From assembly GCA_021785095.1 (NCBI GenBank), contig JAJYGM010000783.1, forward strand, positions 1-7,273: a DNA stretch of 7,273 nt, written 5' to 3'. This document shows positions 1-5,934 of the stretch, one piece after another; positions within the stretch are counted from its first letter, which is position 1; the number at the start of each line of letters is the position of its first letter. A program made the translations under genes and the position numbers. The notes beneath the pieces are model-generated. The model was not told the origin of the DNA. It made no database searches and saw only the letters and a program-made list of their open reading frames with translations. The DNA is from Actinomycetes bacterium. Its GTDB lineage: Bacteria; Actinomycetota; Acidimicrobiia; Acidimicrobiales; Bog-793.

Positions 1-31
1 ACGACACGATGACAGGGGGGTGTGACACCTC

Positions 32-58
32 GGGAGGGGGCGGGGGAGGGGCAGGGGG
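32..58 (+). other. Putative G-quadruplex tract
   Basis: Five G-runs (32-34, 36-40, 42-46, 48-51 and 54-58) are separated by loops of only A, C, A and CA. A further run of six G lies at 15-20. Runs of at least three G with 1-2 nt loops meet the usual definition of an intramolecular G-quadruplex with very short loops, which are generally the most stable kind. It lies on the coding strand about 150 nt before ccmA, so it could form in the non-template DNA strand or, if transcribed, in the leader RNA. A regulatory role is inference; a GC-rich genome can generate such runs by chance. Confidence 0.5.
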
Positions 59-134
59 CCGGCCGGGCAGGGACCCGGCGGGCGGCCGTGGCCGGGACGG
101 CGGGGAGCGGGGTCAGGGCGGCAGGGACGACGGA

Positions 135-180
135 GCGGGTGCCAAGTCAAGAGGGCGCCGTCGAGGGCGCTGGCACCCGC
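135..180 (+). repeat. Inverted repeat / nested hairpin in the ccmA leader
   Basis: Arms GCGGGTGCCA (135-144) and TGGCACCCGC (171-180) are perfect 10-bp reverse complements. Inside, GCGCC (155-159) pairs with GGCGC (166-170) around a 6-nt loop, and this inner stem stacks directly against the right outer arm, leaving a 10-nt bulge (145-154) on the left. No T-run follows, so it does not look like an intrinsic terminator. It ends 28 nt before the ccmA ATG. It could be an mRNA hairpin or a dyad operator for a regulator; the sequence alone does not decide. Confidence 0.45.
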
Positions 181-210
181 TTGGACCCTCCCGCCGGCCC
201 CTCGTAGCAT
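181..210 (+). promoter_or_regulatory. Weak sigma-70-like promoter candidate for the ccm operon
   Basis: TTGGAC (181-186) resembles a -35 box, and TAGCAT (205-210) resembles a -10 box (TAnnnT), with 18 nt between them. Transcription would then begin near 217, just upstream of a second in-frame ATG at 224, giving an almost leaderless mRNA. This would conflict with use of the ATG at 209, which overlaps the -10 box. In such GC-rich DNA, matches of this quality are weak evidence. Confidence 0.2.
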
Positions 211-940
211 GTCGCCTCGGGTCATGGATCTCGCAGTCCACTTTCGCACGGCGGTCGCTCTGGCCGGCCGGTTCCCCGCACTCTCAGGTGTCGACCTCGA
301 CGTCACGGCCGGGGAGGTGCTCGCCGTCCTCGGCCCGAACGGCGCGGGCAAGACGAGCCTCCTGCGGGCTTGTGCCGGCCTGGTGCCGGTCACCTCGGGG
401 GAGGCCGTCGTCCTCGGGTGCGACCTGCGCAGGGACAGGACCCTCGTGCGGCGCAAGGTCGGCCTGCTGGGCCACGCCCCCTCGCTCTACGACGAGCTGA
501 CCGCGCTCGAGAACGTCCGGTTCGCAGTGCGCGCCGCTGGCGCGGGCACGGACCGGGTCGGCCCCGCGCTCGACCGGCTCGGCCTCACCGGCCGGCTCCG
601 CAGGACGCCGACGGCGCGGATGTCGGCCGGCCAGCGGCGGAGGACGGCGCTCGCAGTGCTCGTCGCGCGCGGGCCGGAGCTGTGGCTCTTGGACGAGCCC
701 CACGCGGGGCTCGACGCGGATGCCCGCACGATCGTGGGATCGCTCGTCGAGGAGGCGGCTTCATCGGGCGCGGCGATCATTCTGACCTCGCACGAGCCAG
801 ACCTCGCAGTCCCACTCGCGGACCACGTCGCGGTCATGTCGGGTGGGCGGGTCGCCGAGGAACGCCCGGGAGGAAGAGGTGCGACGGCGACCGAGCGGGC
901 CCTCGTCGCGCTGTCTCAGGACGACGTCGATGTGGCGTGA
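209..940 (+). CDS. ccmA: CcmA, heme exporter ABC ATP-binding protein
   Basis: Cytoplasmic ATPase that pairs with CcmB. In the family, ATP hydrolysis by CcmAB releases heme-loaded CcmE from CcmC-CcmD so that it can reach CcmF. The 243-residue protein has a Walker A (GPNGAGKTS, 42-50), a CcmA-type Q-loop region with His at the Gln position (GHAPSLYDELTALENV, 88-103), an ABC signature (SAGQRRR, 139-145), a Walker B with D-loop (LWLLDEPHAGLD, 158-169) and an H-loop His195. The GH-P and LTALENL-type segment is the hallmark separating CcmA from generic ABC ATPases. Neither candidate start (ATG 209, or in-frame ATG 224 giving 238 residues) has a clear ribosome site; 209 is chosen for length only. 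The 3' end overlaps ccmB by 11 nt. It is the first gene of the operon. Confidence 0.93.
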   Translation: MSPRVMDLAVHFRTAVALAGRFPALSGVDLDVTAGEVLAVLGPNGAGKTSLLRACAGLVPVTSGEAVVLGCDLRRDRTLVRRKVGLLGHAPSLYDELTALENVRFAVRAAGAGTDRVGPALDRLGLTGRLRRTPTARMSAGQRRRTALAVLVARGPELWLLDEPHAGLDADARTIVGSLVEEAASSGAAIILTSHEPDLAVPLADHVAVMSGGRVAEERPGGRGATATERALVALSQDDVDVA

Positions 941-1598
941 CGCGCTGCTCGTCGCGGGAAAGGACGTCCGGATCGAGCTGCGCTCGCGGGTGGCGCTCTG
1001 GCAGGTCCTGCCCTTCGCAGTGCTCGTCCTCGTGCTCTTCGGGTTCGCGCTCGGCCCGGGCCCTGCCGCGTTGCGCGCCGCCGCCCCCGGCCTCTACTGG
1101 CTAGCCGTCCTCTTTACGACCGTGCTCGCTACGCAGCGCAGCGTGGCCATCGAGTCGGGGGAAGGGACCCGCGACGGTCTGCGGCTCTCGGGCATCGATC
1201 CGGCGGGCGTGTTCCTCGGGAAGGCGGCGGCCGTGGCGATCCAGCTCGTCGCCGTCCAGGTGCTGCTCGGCGCCGGCATCGTGGTGCTGTTCGACGTCCA
1301 CGTGCAGACCTGGTGGCTCGCGCTCGCCGCGTCGGTGCTCGCGACCCTCGGGCTGTCCGCAGCCGGTGTCCTCTACGGCGCGTTGTCGGCGGGGTTGCGG
1401 GTGCGCGAGACGCTCTTGCCGCTGCTCGTGCTCCCGATCGTGGCACCTGTGCTGATCGCCGGCTCCCGAGCGTGGTCTGCGGCGGTGAGCGGTGCGGTCG
1501 CGTCGGGGGCGTCCTGGCTCAAGATCTTGGGTCCCTTCGCCGTGGTGTACCTCGCGGTCGGAATCGCGCTCTACGGACCGCTCCAGGAGACGGCGTGA
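930..1598 (+). CDS. ccmB: CcmB, heme exporter membrane subunit
   Basis: Integral membrane partner of CcmA in the CcmABCD complex. The 222 residues match the family length (about 220). Six hydrophobic segments are visible near residues 24-42, 53-69, 98-122, 127-150, 160-180 and 198-216. A cytoplasmic N-terminus rich in charged residues (KDVRIELRSR) and the conserved-looking LGPGPAALRAAAPGLYWLA stretch (41-59) plus the DGLRLSGIDPAGVFLGK loop (82-98) align well by eye with proteobacterial CcmB (IGPEP..LARIAPGIIW; LEQLMLLPLP). The ATG at 930 lies inside the end of ccmA; AGGA at 918-921 is a plausible ribosome site 8 nt upstream. The same frame stays open back to 843, but those extra residues overlap ccmA and are not CcmB-like. 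Its stop overlaps the ccmC GTG. Confidence 0.92.
   Translation: MWRDALLVAGKDVRIELRSRVALWQVLPFAVLVLVLFGFALGPGPAALRAAAPGLYWLAVLFTTVLATQRSVAIESGEGTRDGLRLSGIDPAGVFLGKAAAVAIQLVAVQVLLGAGIVVLFDVHVQTWWLALAASVLATLGLSAAGVLYGALSAGLRVRETLLPLLVLPIVAPVLIAGSRAWSAAVSGAVASGASWLKILGPFAVVYLAVGIALYGPLQETA
1585..1589 (+). promoter_or_regulatory. Ribosome binding site for ccmC
   Basis: AGGAG lies 5 nt before the GTG at 1595. It sits inside the last codons of ccmB and settles the ccmC start at the GTGA overlap rather than at the in-frame start codons further upstream or at GTG 1607. Confidence 0.6.
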
Positions 1599-2446
1599 CC
1601 GCCCGGGTGCGATGGGTGACCCGCGTGATCGGTGGCGCCGCGCTGGTGGCGACCGCGCTCACGGTCTGGCTCGGTCTGTGGATCACCCCGCCGGCCAAGG
1701 TCATGGGGACACTCGCGCGCCTTCTCTACCTGCACCCGCCCATCGCCTGGGTGGCCCTCTACTGCGCATTCGGTCTCGCGGCCCTCTCGAGCGTCCTTTA
1801 CCTGTGGCGACGCACCCGGTCGCTCCTGTGGGACCGCATCGGTGCGTCGGCGGTCGAGGTCGGGGTCGTGTTCACCGCGCTCACGCTGGTGACCGGCTCC
1901 TTGTGGGGGCGGCCGACCTGGGGCGTCTGGTGGACGTGGACAGCGCGGCTCACGTCGACCGCCCTCCTGCTCGTGCTCTTCCTCGGCTACCTGGCATTGC
2001 GCCGGGTGCCCGCCGACCCGGACGTCCGCGCGCGGCGATGTGCGGTGGCCGCGCTCGTCGCATTCGTCGACGTGCCGATCGTCGCGTTCTCGGTGGACTG
2101 GTGGCAGACGCTCCACCAGCGCGGGACGGTGCTGAACCCGGGCCTCACACTGAAGGTGCACGGCTCGATGGCGTGGACGATGGGTCTCGGATTCCTCGCC
2201 ATGACCCTCGTGTTCGTGTGGATGGTGCTCGTCCGGTACCGCGTGGAGGTCCTCTCCGACCGGATCGGCGAGGAGGAGCTCGAGGTCTCGCTCTCGGAGC
2301 GTTGGGCGGAAGGCGCGGCCGTCGCCGACGCGTCCGTTGCCCACGTGGCGGTCCCGCTTGCCCTTCCCGACGTCGTGCCCAGCGCTTCGTCCGGCCGAGA
2401 GCCAGTCGTCGAGCCTGCCCCAGAGCCTTTGGGAGGACGGCGGTGA
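1595..2446 (+). CDS. ccmC: CcmC, WWD-domain heme handling protein (variant WWD motif)
   Basis: Multi-spanning membrane protein of the heme-handling family. With CcmD it presents heme to CcmE for covalent attachment to the chaperone. The visible hallmarks are His47 in LHPPIAW and His174 in WWQTLHQ, which correspond to the two periplasmic heme-ligand histidines of the family (His60 and His184 in E. coli). The tryptophan-rich WWD segment lies at 104-120 between them. The tract reads WGRPTWGVWWTWTARLT, so the Asp normally following the last Trp is Thr116. The protein is 283 residues against about 245 in E. coli; the excess is a C-terminal tail (about 222-283), first acidic, then Ala/Val/Pro-rich, probably cytoplasmic and dispensable. 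The GTG start overlaps the ccmB stop by 4 nt. The alternative family CcsA (System II) is excluded by the neighbours. Confidence 0.93.
   Translation: MTARVRWVTRVIGGAALVATALTVWLGLWITPPAKVMGTLARLLYLHPPIAWVALYCAFGLAALSSVLYLWRRTRSLLWDRIGASAVEVGVVFTALTLVTGSLWGRPTWGVWWTWTARLTSTALLLVLFLGYLALRRVPADPDVRARRCAVAALVAFVDVPIVAFSVDWWQTLHQRGTVLNPGLTLKVHGSMAWTMGLGFLAMTLVFVWMVLVRYRVEVLSDRIGEEELEVSLSERWAEGAAVADASVAHVAVPLALPDVVPSASSGREPVVEPAPEPLGGRR
2432..2437 (+). promoter_or_regulatory. Ribosome binding site for ccmD
   Basis: GGAGGA lies 5 nt before the GTG at 2443 and is one of the best Shine-Dalgarno matches in the window. It supports the short CcmD reading frame, which has a weak sequence signature of its own. 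Confidence 0.6.
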
Positions 2447-2652
2447 GGTATGTCGACGCGGGGTACGCGATCGCGCTCGCCGTGCTCGCGCTGTACGCGC
2501 TCTCACTGCTCGCGCGACGGCGCCGGCTCGAGCGTGCCGCCTCGCGGTCGCTCGCCGCGGAAGCGGCCGGCCGGGGGGGCGCGTCACGGGTCCCTGGGGG
2601 GCACGAGACCGCCCGGGGGGATGACGCGTCCGCCCACGCTTCGCGCCGGTGA
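2443..2652 (+). CDS. ccmD: CcmD, small membrane adaptor of heme export
   Basis: A 69-residue protein with one membrane helix. In the family it bridges CcmC and CcmE and is needed to release holo-CcmE from CcmABC. The sequence has a short N-terminus (RYVDAGYAIAL), a single hydrophobic helix (about 8-24), then a strongly basic patch (RRRRLERA, 25-32) and a hydrophilic Gly/Ala/Arg tail. This is the typical CcmD pattern of a Tyr-containing start, one helix and an Arg-rich cytoplasmic end. The C-terminal tail (about 33-69) is low complexity. The GTG start overlaps the ccmC stop by 4 nt and has a good ribosome site; its own stop overlaps ccmE by 4 nt. The identification rests on this pattern plus position between ccmC and ccmE. 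Confidence 0.85.
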   Translation: MRYVDAGYAIALAVLALYALSLLARRRRLERAASRSLAAEAAGRGGASRVPGGHETARGDDASAHASRR

Positions 2653-3137
2653 GCGTGGCGACGGCGCCCGGCAGAGCGGCGCCACCGAGGGCCGCGCGCG
2701 CGACGCCGCGCCGCGGGCGTCTCCGGCTGCTTCTCGTCTTCGCGCTGCTGGGCGCAGCGATCGCCTACCTGTTGCTCGAGGGCCTCGGGAGCTCGCTCGA
2801 CTACTTCGACACGGTGTCCCAGGCGCTCGCGCACAAGGCACGGATCGGGACGAGCGTCATCCGTCTCGAAGGCGTCGTCGTCCGCAACAGCGTGCACCGA
2901 ACCGCGAAAGGCGCGGACTTCAAGGTGTCGGGCGGCGGCCGGAAGATCGCCGTGCACAACAGCGGATCTCCACCCGAGCTCTTCCAGCCGGACATCCCCG
3001 TTGTCGTCGTGGGCCACTTCGCTTCGGCGGGTTCCGACGTCTTCGTGTCGAACCAGATCATGGTCAAGCATTCGGCCACATACATCGCGGCGCACCCCAC
3101 ACGAGTCCGGGGTCCGAGCGGCAAAGTCGTCCCCTGA
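2649..3137 (+). CDS. ccmE: CcmE, periplasmic-side heme chaperone
   Basis: Membrane-anchored heme chaperone that binds heme covalently through a histidine and passes it to CcmF. The 162 residues comprise a basic Ala/Pro/Arg N-terminus (1-25), a single membrane anchor (about 26-43) and an OB-fold-like beta domain (about 60-148). RIGTSVIRLEGVVV (65-78) and PPELFQPDIPVVVVGHF (108-124) match the RxGG.V and LPDLF..G..VV..G family segments. The heme-attachment motif HxxxY is present as H141-SAT-Y145, so this is the His type and not the Cys variant known in some other prokaryotes. The tail after Tyr145 is 17 residues, shorter than in E. coli, and the usual acidic residues between His and Tyr are absent. 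The GTG start overlaps the ccmD stop; no clear ribosome site is seen, suggesting coupled translation. Confidence 0.93.
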   Translation: MSVATAPGRAAPPRAARATPRRGRLRLLLVFALLGAAIAYLLLEGLGSSLDYFDTVSQALAHKARIGTSVIRLEGVVVRNSVHRTAKGADFKVSGGGRKIAVHNSGSPPELFQPDIPVVVVGHFASAGSDVFVSNQIMVKHSATYIAAHPTRVRGPSGKVVP

Positions 3138-5302
3138 TGCTGCCCGCCGTCTTTGGCGCTGCAGGCGTCTGGATCGCATTCGTGGGCGCGCTCGTCGGCG
3201 TCGTGGTGTGTGCGGCCGGGCTGGTGCGCGGGGCGGTTGCCAGGGCGGCCGGCCGCCCGACCGTTGCCGCCCGCGGCGAAGGGTGCGCCGCCGACGGCGC
3301 CAGCACCACGGCCCTGGACGCAGCGCGCAGCACCACGGCCCTGGACGCGGGGCGCAGCGGCATGCTCGACGGCAGGTGGTTCGCGGCGGTCCTGCTGCTC
3401 GGGGCTGGAGTGGCCGTCGCCGCGATGGAGTTCGCGCTCGTCGGCCACGACTTCCACCTGCTCTACGTGGCCGACAACAACGCGAAGGCGACGCCGCTCG
3501 TCTACTCGATCACGGGGCTGTGGTCCGCGCTCACAGGCTCGCTCCTCCTGTGGGGCTTCGTGCTCGCGGGTTTCTCGTCGCTGGTCGTGTGGCGGTACCG
3601 CACGCGCGCCGGGGACGACGTGGTGCGCTGGGCGATGCTCGTCATGTACGGGTTGTCCGCCTTCTTCTTCGGGCTCATGACTGGGCCCGCCAACCCCTTT
3701 CGTACGAGCGCCGCGGCACTGAAGGGCCTGGGGCCGAACGCACTGCTGCAGGACAACCCGCTCGTCGCCGTCCACCCACCGTTGCTCTACATCGGGTTCG
3801 TCGGCTTCTCGGTGCCATTCGCCTTCGCGATCGGGATGCTCGCGACGGGGCGGGTCGGTGAGCTGTGGCAGGCGGAGGTCCGGCGTTGGACGCTGGTCTC
3901 GTGGACCGCGCTCACGGTGGGGATCGTCCTCGGAGCATGGTGGTCCTACCAGGTGCTGGGATGGGGGGGCTTCTGGGGCTGGGACCCGGTCGAGAACGCG
4001 GCGCTCATGCCGTGGCTCTGCGGCACCGCCTATCTGCACTCGGTCCTCGTCCAGGAGCGCAGGGGGCTCTTTCGAGTCTGGAACCTGTCACTGTCGATCG
4101 CGACCTTCTCGCTGACGGTCCTCGGCACGTTCCTCACCCGTTCGGGCGTGGTCGAGTCCGTGCACAACTTCACCGAGTCCGATGTCGGACCGGAGCTGAT
4201 CGCCCTGTTCGCGCTCGTGGCGGTGGTCGGGTTCGGCCTGATCGCGTGGCGCGGCGACCGACTCCGCTCGCCGGTCGGCGTCGACGCGCCGCTCGGGCGC
4301 GAAGGCGCGTTCTTGCTGAACAACCTCGTCCTTGTCGGATTCGCCTTCGTCGTCCTGCTCGGCACCTTGTTCCCCATCCTCTACCAGGCGATCAAGAACC
4401 AGGCCGTGACCGTGGGCGCGCCGTACTTCGACACTGTCGCCGTCCCTGCAGGGCTCGCGCTGCTGCTTCTGATGGCGATCGCGCCGGCACTCTCGTGGCG
4501 GAGGGTCGACGCCAGAGTCCTGTGGAGGCGCCTTGCCATCCCGACGTGGGCCGGAGTCCTCACCGTCGTCGGGTGCGTCGCGGGCGGGGTACGCGGGATC
4601 GAGCCGCTCCTCGGCTTCGGTCTTGCCGCGTTCGCGGCCGCCACCGCGTTGCGTTCGCTCGTCCTTGCCGTCCGCGCGAGCACGCGCCGGGGCACGGGCG
4701 CGTGGCGCGGACTCGTCGGCCGCACGAACGGGGGGATGATCGTGCACCTCGGTGTCGTGGTGCTGGCCCTCGGCCTCGTCGCGGCCACCTCGTTCCGGTC
4801 CCAGGCCGAGCTGGTGCTGCGGCCGGGAAAGCTCGTCCGTTTCGCCGGCCACACGTTCGTGTTCGAAGGGCTGCGTACAGTGGACACGTCGCAACGGCTC
4901 GCCACCGAGGCGCTCGTGCGCGTCGACGGCGGAGGGCCCTTCGCACCCGCCGTGAGCCAGTACGGCGGGCCGAACTCCGAGGCGGTGGGGACGCCCGCGA
5001 TCGACTCGGGAGTCTTCGGCGACGTCTACCTCACCTGGTCGGCCACAGGTCGGACAGGGCCCTCCACCGGCGGCAACGTGGTGAGCACACTGCCGAAGAC
5101 AGCGATTGCGATCGGGGTGATCGTGGAGCCGCTCATGGCGTGGATGTGGGCCGGCGGCATGATCATCGGGCTCGGCGGGCTGCTCGCGATGGTGCCGGGG
5201 AACCGCCGGCGCTCGACCGACCCCGTCTCTGCACTCGCACCGCTCGTCGCCGGGGCGCCGCCGGAGCCCGAGCGGGTCGGCGCCGGGAGCCGGAACCGGT
5301 GA
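3137..5302 (+). CDS. ccmF: CcmF, cytochrome c heme lyase core subunit
   Basis: Large membrane protein that receives heme from CcmE and catalyses its attachment to apocytochrome c with CcmH/CcmI. It is 721 residues (about 650 in E. coli) with many hydrophobic helices. The WWD tract is intact: WGGFWGWDPVEN at 276-287. The four histidines expected of the family are found: His213 (VHPPLLYIGF) and His343 (VESVHNF) as the external pair, His301 (YLHSVLVQERRG) and His537 (MIVHLGVVVL) as the likely ligands of the structural heme b. A C-terminal extracytoplasmic domain (about 555-660, including GDVYL) is followed by a final helix (about 662-690). Part of the added length is a loop after the first helix (about 38-78) carrying a 9-residue tandem repeat. 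ATG 3137 overlaps the ccmE stop by 1 nt (TGATG). The frame stays open back to 2450, but that part is a shadow of ccmD and ccmE. Confidence 0.96.
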   Translation: MLPAVFGAAGVWIAFVGALVGVVVCAAGLVRGAVARAAGRPTVAARGEGCAADGASTTALDAARSTTALDAGRSGMLDGRWFAAVLLLGAGVAVAAMEFALVGHDFHLLYVADNNAKATPLVYSITGLWSALTGSLLLWGFVLAGFSSLVVWRYRTRAGDDVVRWAMLVMYGLSAFFFGLMTGPANPFRTSAAALKGLGPNALLQDNPLVAVHPPLLYIGFVGFSVPFAFAIGMLATGRVGELWQAEVRRWTLVSWTALTVGIVLGAWWSYQVLGWGGFWGWDPVENAALMPWLCGTAYLHSVLVQERRGLFRVWNLSLSIATFSLTVLGTFLTRSGVVESVHNFTESDVGPELIALFALVAVVGFGLIAWRGDRLRSPVGVDAPLGREGAFLLNNLVLVGFAFVVLLGTLFPILYQAIKNQAVTVGAPYFDTVAVPAGLALLLLMAIAPALSWRRVDARVLWRRLAIPTWAGVLTVVGCVAGGVRGIEPLLGFGLAAFAAATALRSLVLAVRASTRRGTGAWRGLVGRTNGGMIVHLGVVVLALGLVAATSFRSQAELVLRPGKLVRFAGHTFVFEGLRTVDTSQRLATEALVRVDGGGPFAPAVSQYGGPNSEAVGTPAIDSGVFGDVYLTWSATGRTGPSTGGNVVSTLPKTAIAIGVIVEPLMAWMWAGGMIIGLGGLLAMVPGNRRRSTDPVSALAPLVAGAPPEPERVGAGSRNR
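3302..3355 (+). repeat. 27-bp tandem repeat (2 copies) within ccmF
   Basis: Two adjacent 27-bp units, 3302-3328 and 3329-3355, differ at only two bases near their ends (GCAGCG against GCGGGG). They encode STTALDAAR and STTALDAGR (CcmF residues 56-73), followed by the beginning of a third unit (SG). The near-identity including third positions shows a recent in-frame duplication. It lies in a hydrophilic loop between the first two membrane segments, where E. coli CcmF has much less sequence. Confidence 0.9.
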
Positions 5303-5934
5303 GCACGCTCGCACCGCTTCGTCCGGAAGAGCCGCCGGCCGCTGCGGCGCGTCGTTCGCGCCGGCATGTCGCCCGGTGGGCCGCGGGCGGCGTCGCGCTC
5401 GTCCTCGTCGTGGTGGCCGTCCTGGCGGCGACCCGCCCGCCGCAACAGGCGACCCAGGTGGAGAGCCCGCTCGTGGGGCATCCGGCACCGTCGCTCGGCG
5501 GCACGACGCTCTCGGGGCGGAGGTTCTCGCTGACGAGCGAGCGGGGCCACTACGTCTACGTGAACTTCTTCGCGAGCTGGTGCTCGTCGTGTGTGGAAGA
5601 AGAGCCCGCCCTCCAAGACTTCGCCTTCCGCCAGTCGCGCGATGGTGGTCACGGCGCGAGGATGGTGAGCGTCGTCTTCAACGACACGCTGAGCGACGCG
5701 CGCCGGTTCGTCTCGGATTGGGGGATCCGGTGGCCCGTCGTTCCCGACAGCGCGGGCGCGGTTGCCAACCGCTACGGCGTCAGCTCGCCTCCCATGACCT
5801 TCCTCGTCAACCCGACGGGCGTGGTGGTGGGCACGTGGATCGGGCCCGCCACCGTCGCGCAGCTGGACCAATTGCTCACGGCTGCACGACGCGGGGAACT
5901 GGTGAGCGGCGGCACGGGCAGCGCCGGTGGGTGA
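5299..5934 (+). CDS. ccmG: CcmG (DsbE-type), thioredoxin-like thiol reductase
   Basis: Membrane-tethered thioredoxin-fold protein facing the outside of the membrane. In System I it keeps the apocytochrome and/or CcmH cysteines reduced. The 211 residues consist of a basic cytoplasmic N-terminus (1-26), one membrane anchor (about 27-45), and a TlpA/ResA/DsbE domain from about 59. The redox motif is WCSSC with Cys95 and Cys98 in NFFASWCSSCVEEEP, the conserved acidic residues follow the motif, and a cis-proline candidate Pro165 sits in GVSSPPMTFLV. NPTG (171-174) is the usual turn after that strand. The GTG start overlaps the ccmF stop by 4 nt; GGGAG at 5285-5289 is an acceptable ribosome site. 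The frame is open far upstream to 3865 but only as a shadow of ccmF. The 3' end overlaps ccmH by 8 nt. Outside this context it could be named TlpA or ResA. Confidence 0.92.
   Translation: MSTLAPLRPEEPPAAAARRSRRHVARWAAGGVALVLVVVAVLAATRPPQQATQVESPLVGHPAPSLGGTTLSGRRFSLTSERGHYVYVNFFASWCSSCVEEEPALQDFAFRQSRDGGHGARMVSVVFNDTLSDARRFVSDWGIRWPVVPDSAGAVANRYGVSSPPMTFLVNPTGVVVGTWIGPATVAQLDQLLTAARRGELVSGGTGSAGG

Larger units (their letters stand above)
1..208 (+). other. G-rich leader upstream of ccmA
   Basis: No convincing gene is visible here. The first ~130 nt of the plus strand are strongly G-biased and translate only into Gly/Arg/Ala low-complexity sequence. Stops at 10-12 and 23-25 could end an upstream plus-strand gene whose body lies outside the window, and a divergent gene starting left of the window cannot be excluded. 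The stretch contains a short near-palindrome GGTGT-G-ACACC (19-29), a multi-run G tract (32-58), a long-armed inverted repeat (135-180) and a weak promoter-like pair (181-210). It most likely holds the operon promoter and the 5' untranslated region, but this is inferred from position. Confidence 0.5.

Noticed and set aside
19..29. Short palindrome GGTGT-G-ACACC as a possible CRP/FNR-type operator
   Set aside because: The arms are only 5 bp with a 1-nt centre and do not match the spacing of known CRP, FNR or Rex sites; chance occurrence is likely.
22..207. A 61-residue GTG-started reading frame ending 1 nt before the ccmA ATG
   Set aside because: The product is Gly/Ala/Arg low-complexity sequence resulting from the G-rich leader, with no membrane segment or motif. 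Position next to ccmA makes a leader peptide conceivable, but nothing supports it.
135..208. Intrinsic terminator of an upstream gene at the leader hairpin
   Set aside because: The right arm is followed by TTGGACCCTCCC with no T-run, so it lacks the second half of an intrinsic terminator.
1313..1594. 5' extension of the ccmC reading frame inside ccmB
   Set aside because: The extension is an Arg/Ala-rich shadow of ccmB. GTG 1595 has a ribosome site at the right distance and a 4-nt overlap with ccmB.
2450..3136. 5' extension of the ccmF reading frame giving a 950-residue protein
   Set aside because: The added part overlaps ccmD and ccmE and is basic low-complexity sequence. ATG 3137, overlapping the ccmE stop, begins directly with the first hydrophobic helix as expected for CcmF.
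1571..4039. Three overlapping minus-strand frames of 338-412 codons opposite ccmC, ccmE and ccmF
   Set aside because: They are shadows with charged, repetitive composition and no domain; the plus strand carries the recognisable proteins.
4088..5488. Long minus-strand frame (466 codons) opposite ccmF and ccmG
   Set aside because: It lies wholly opposite well-identified genes, its product is Arg/Pro/Asp/Gly-rich without recognisable domains, and such frames are common in very GC-rich DNA because stop codons are rare.
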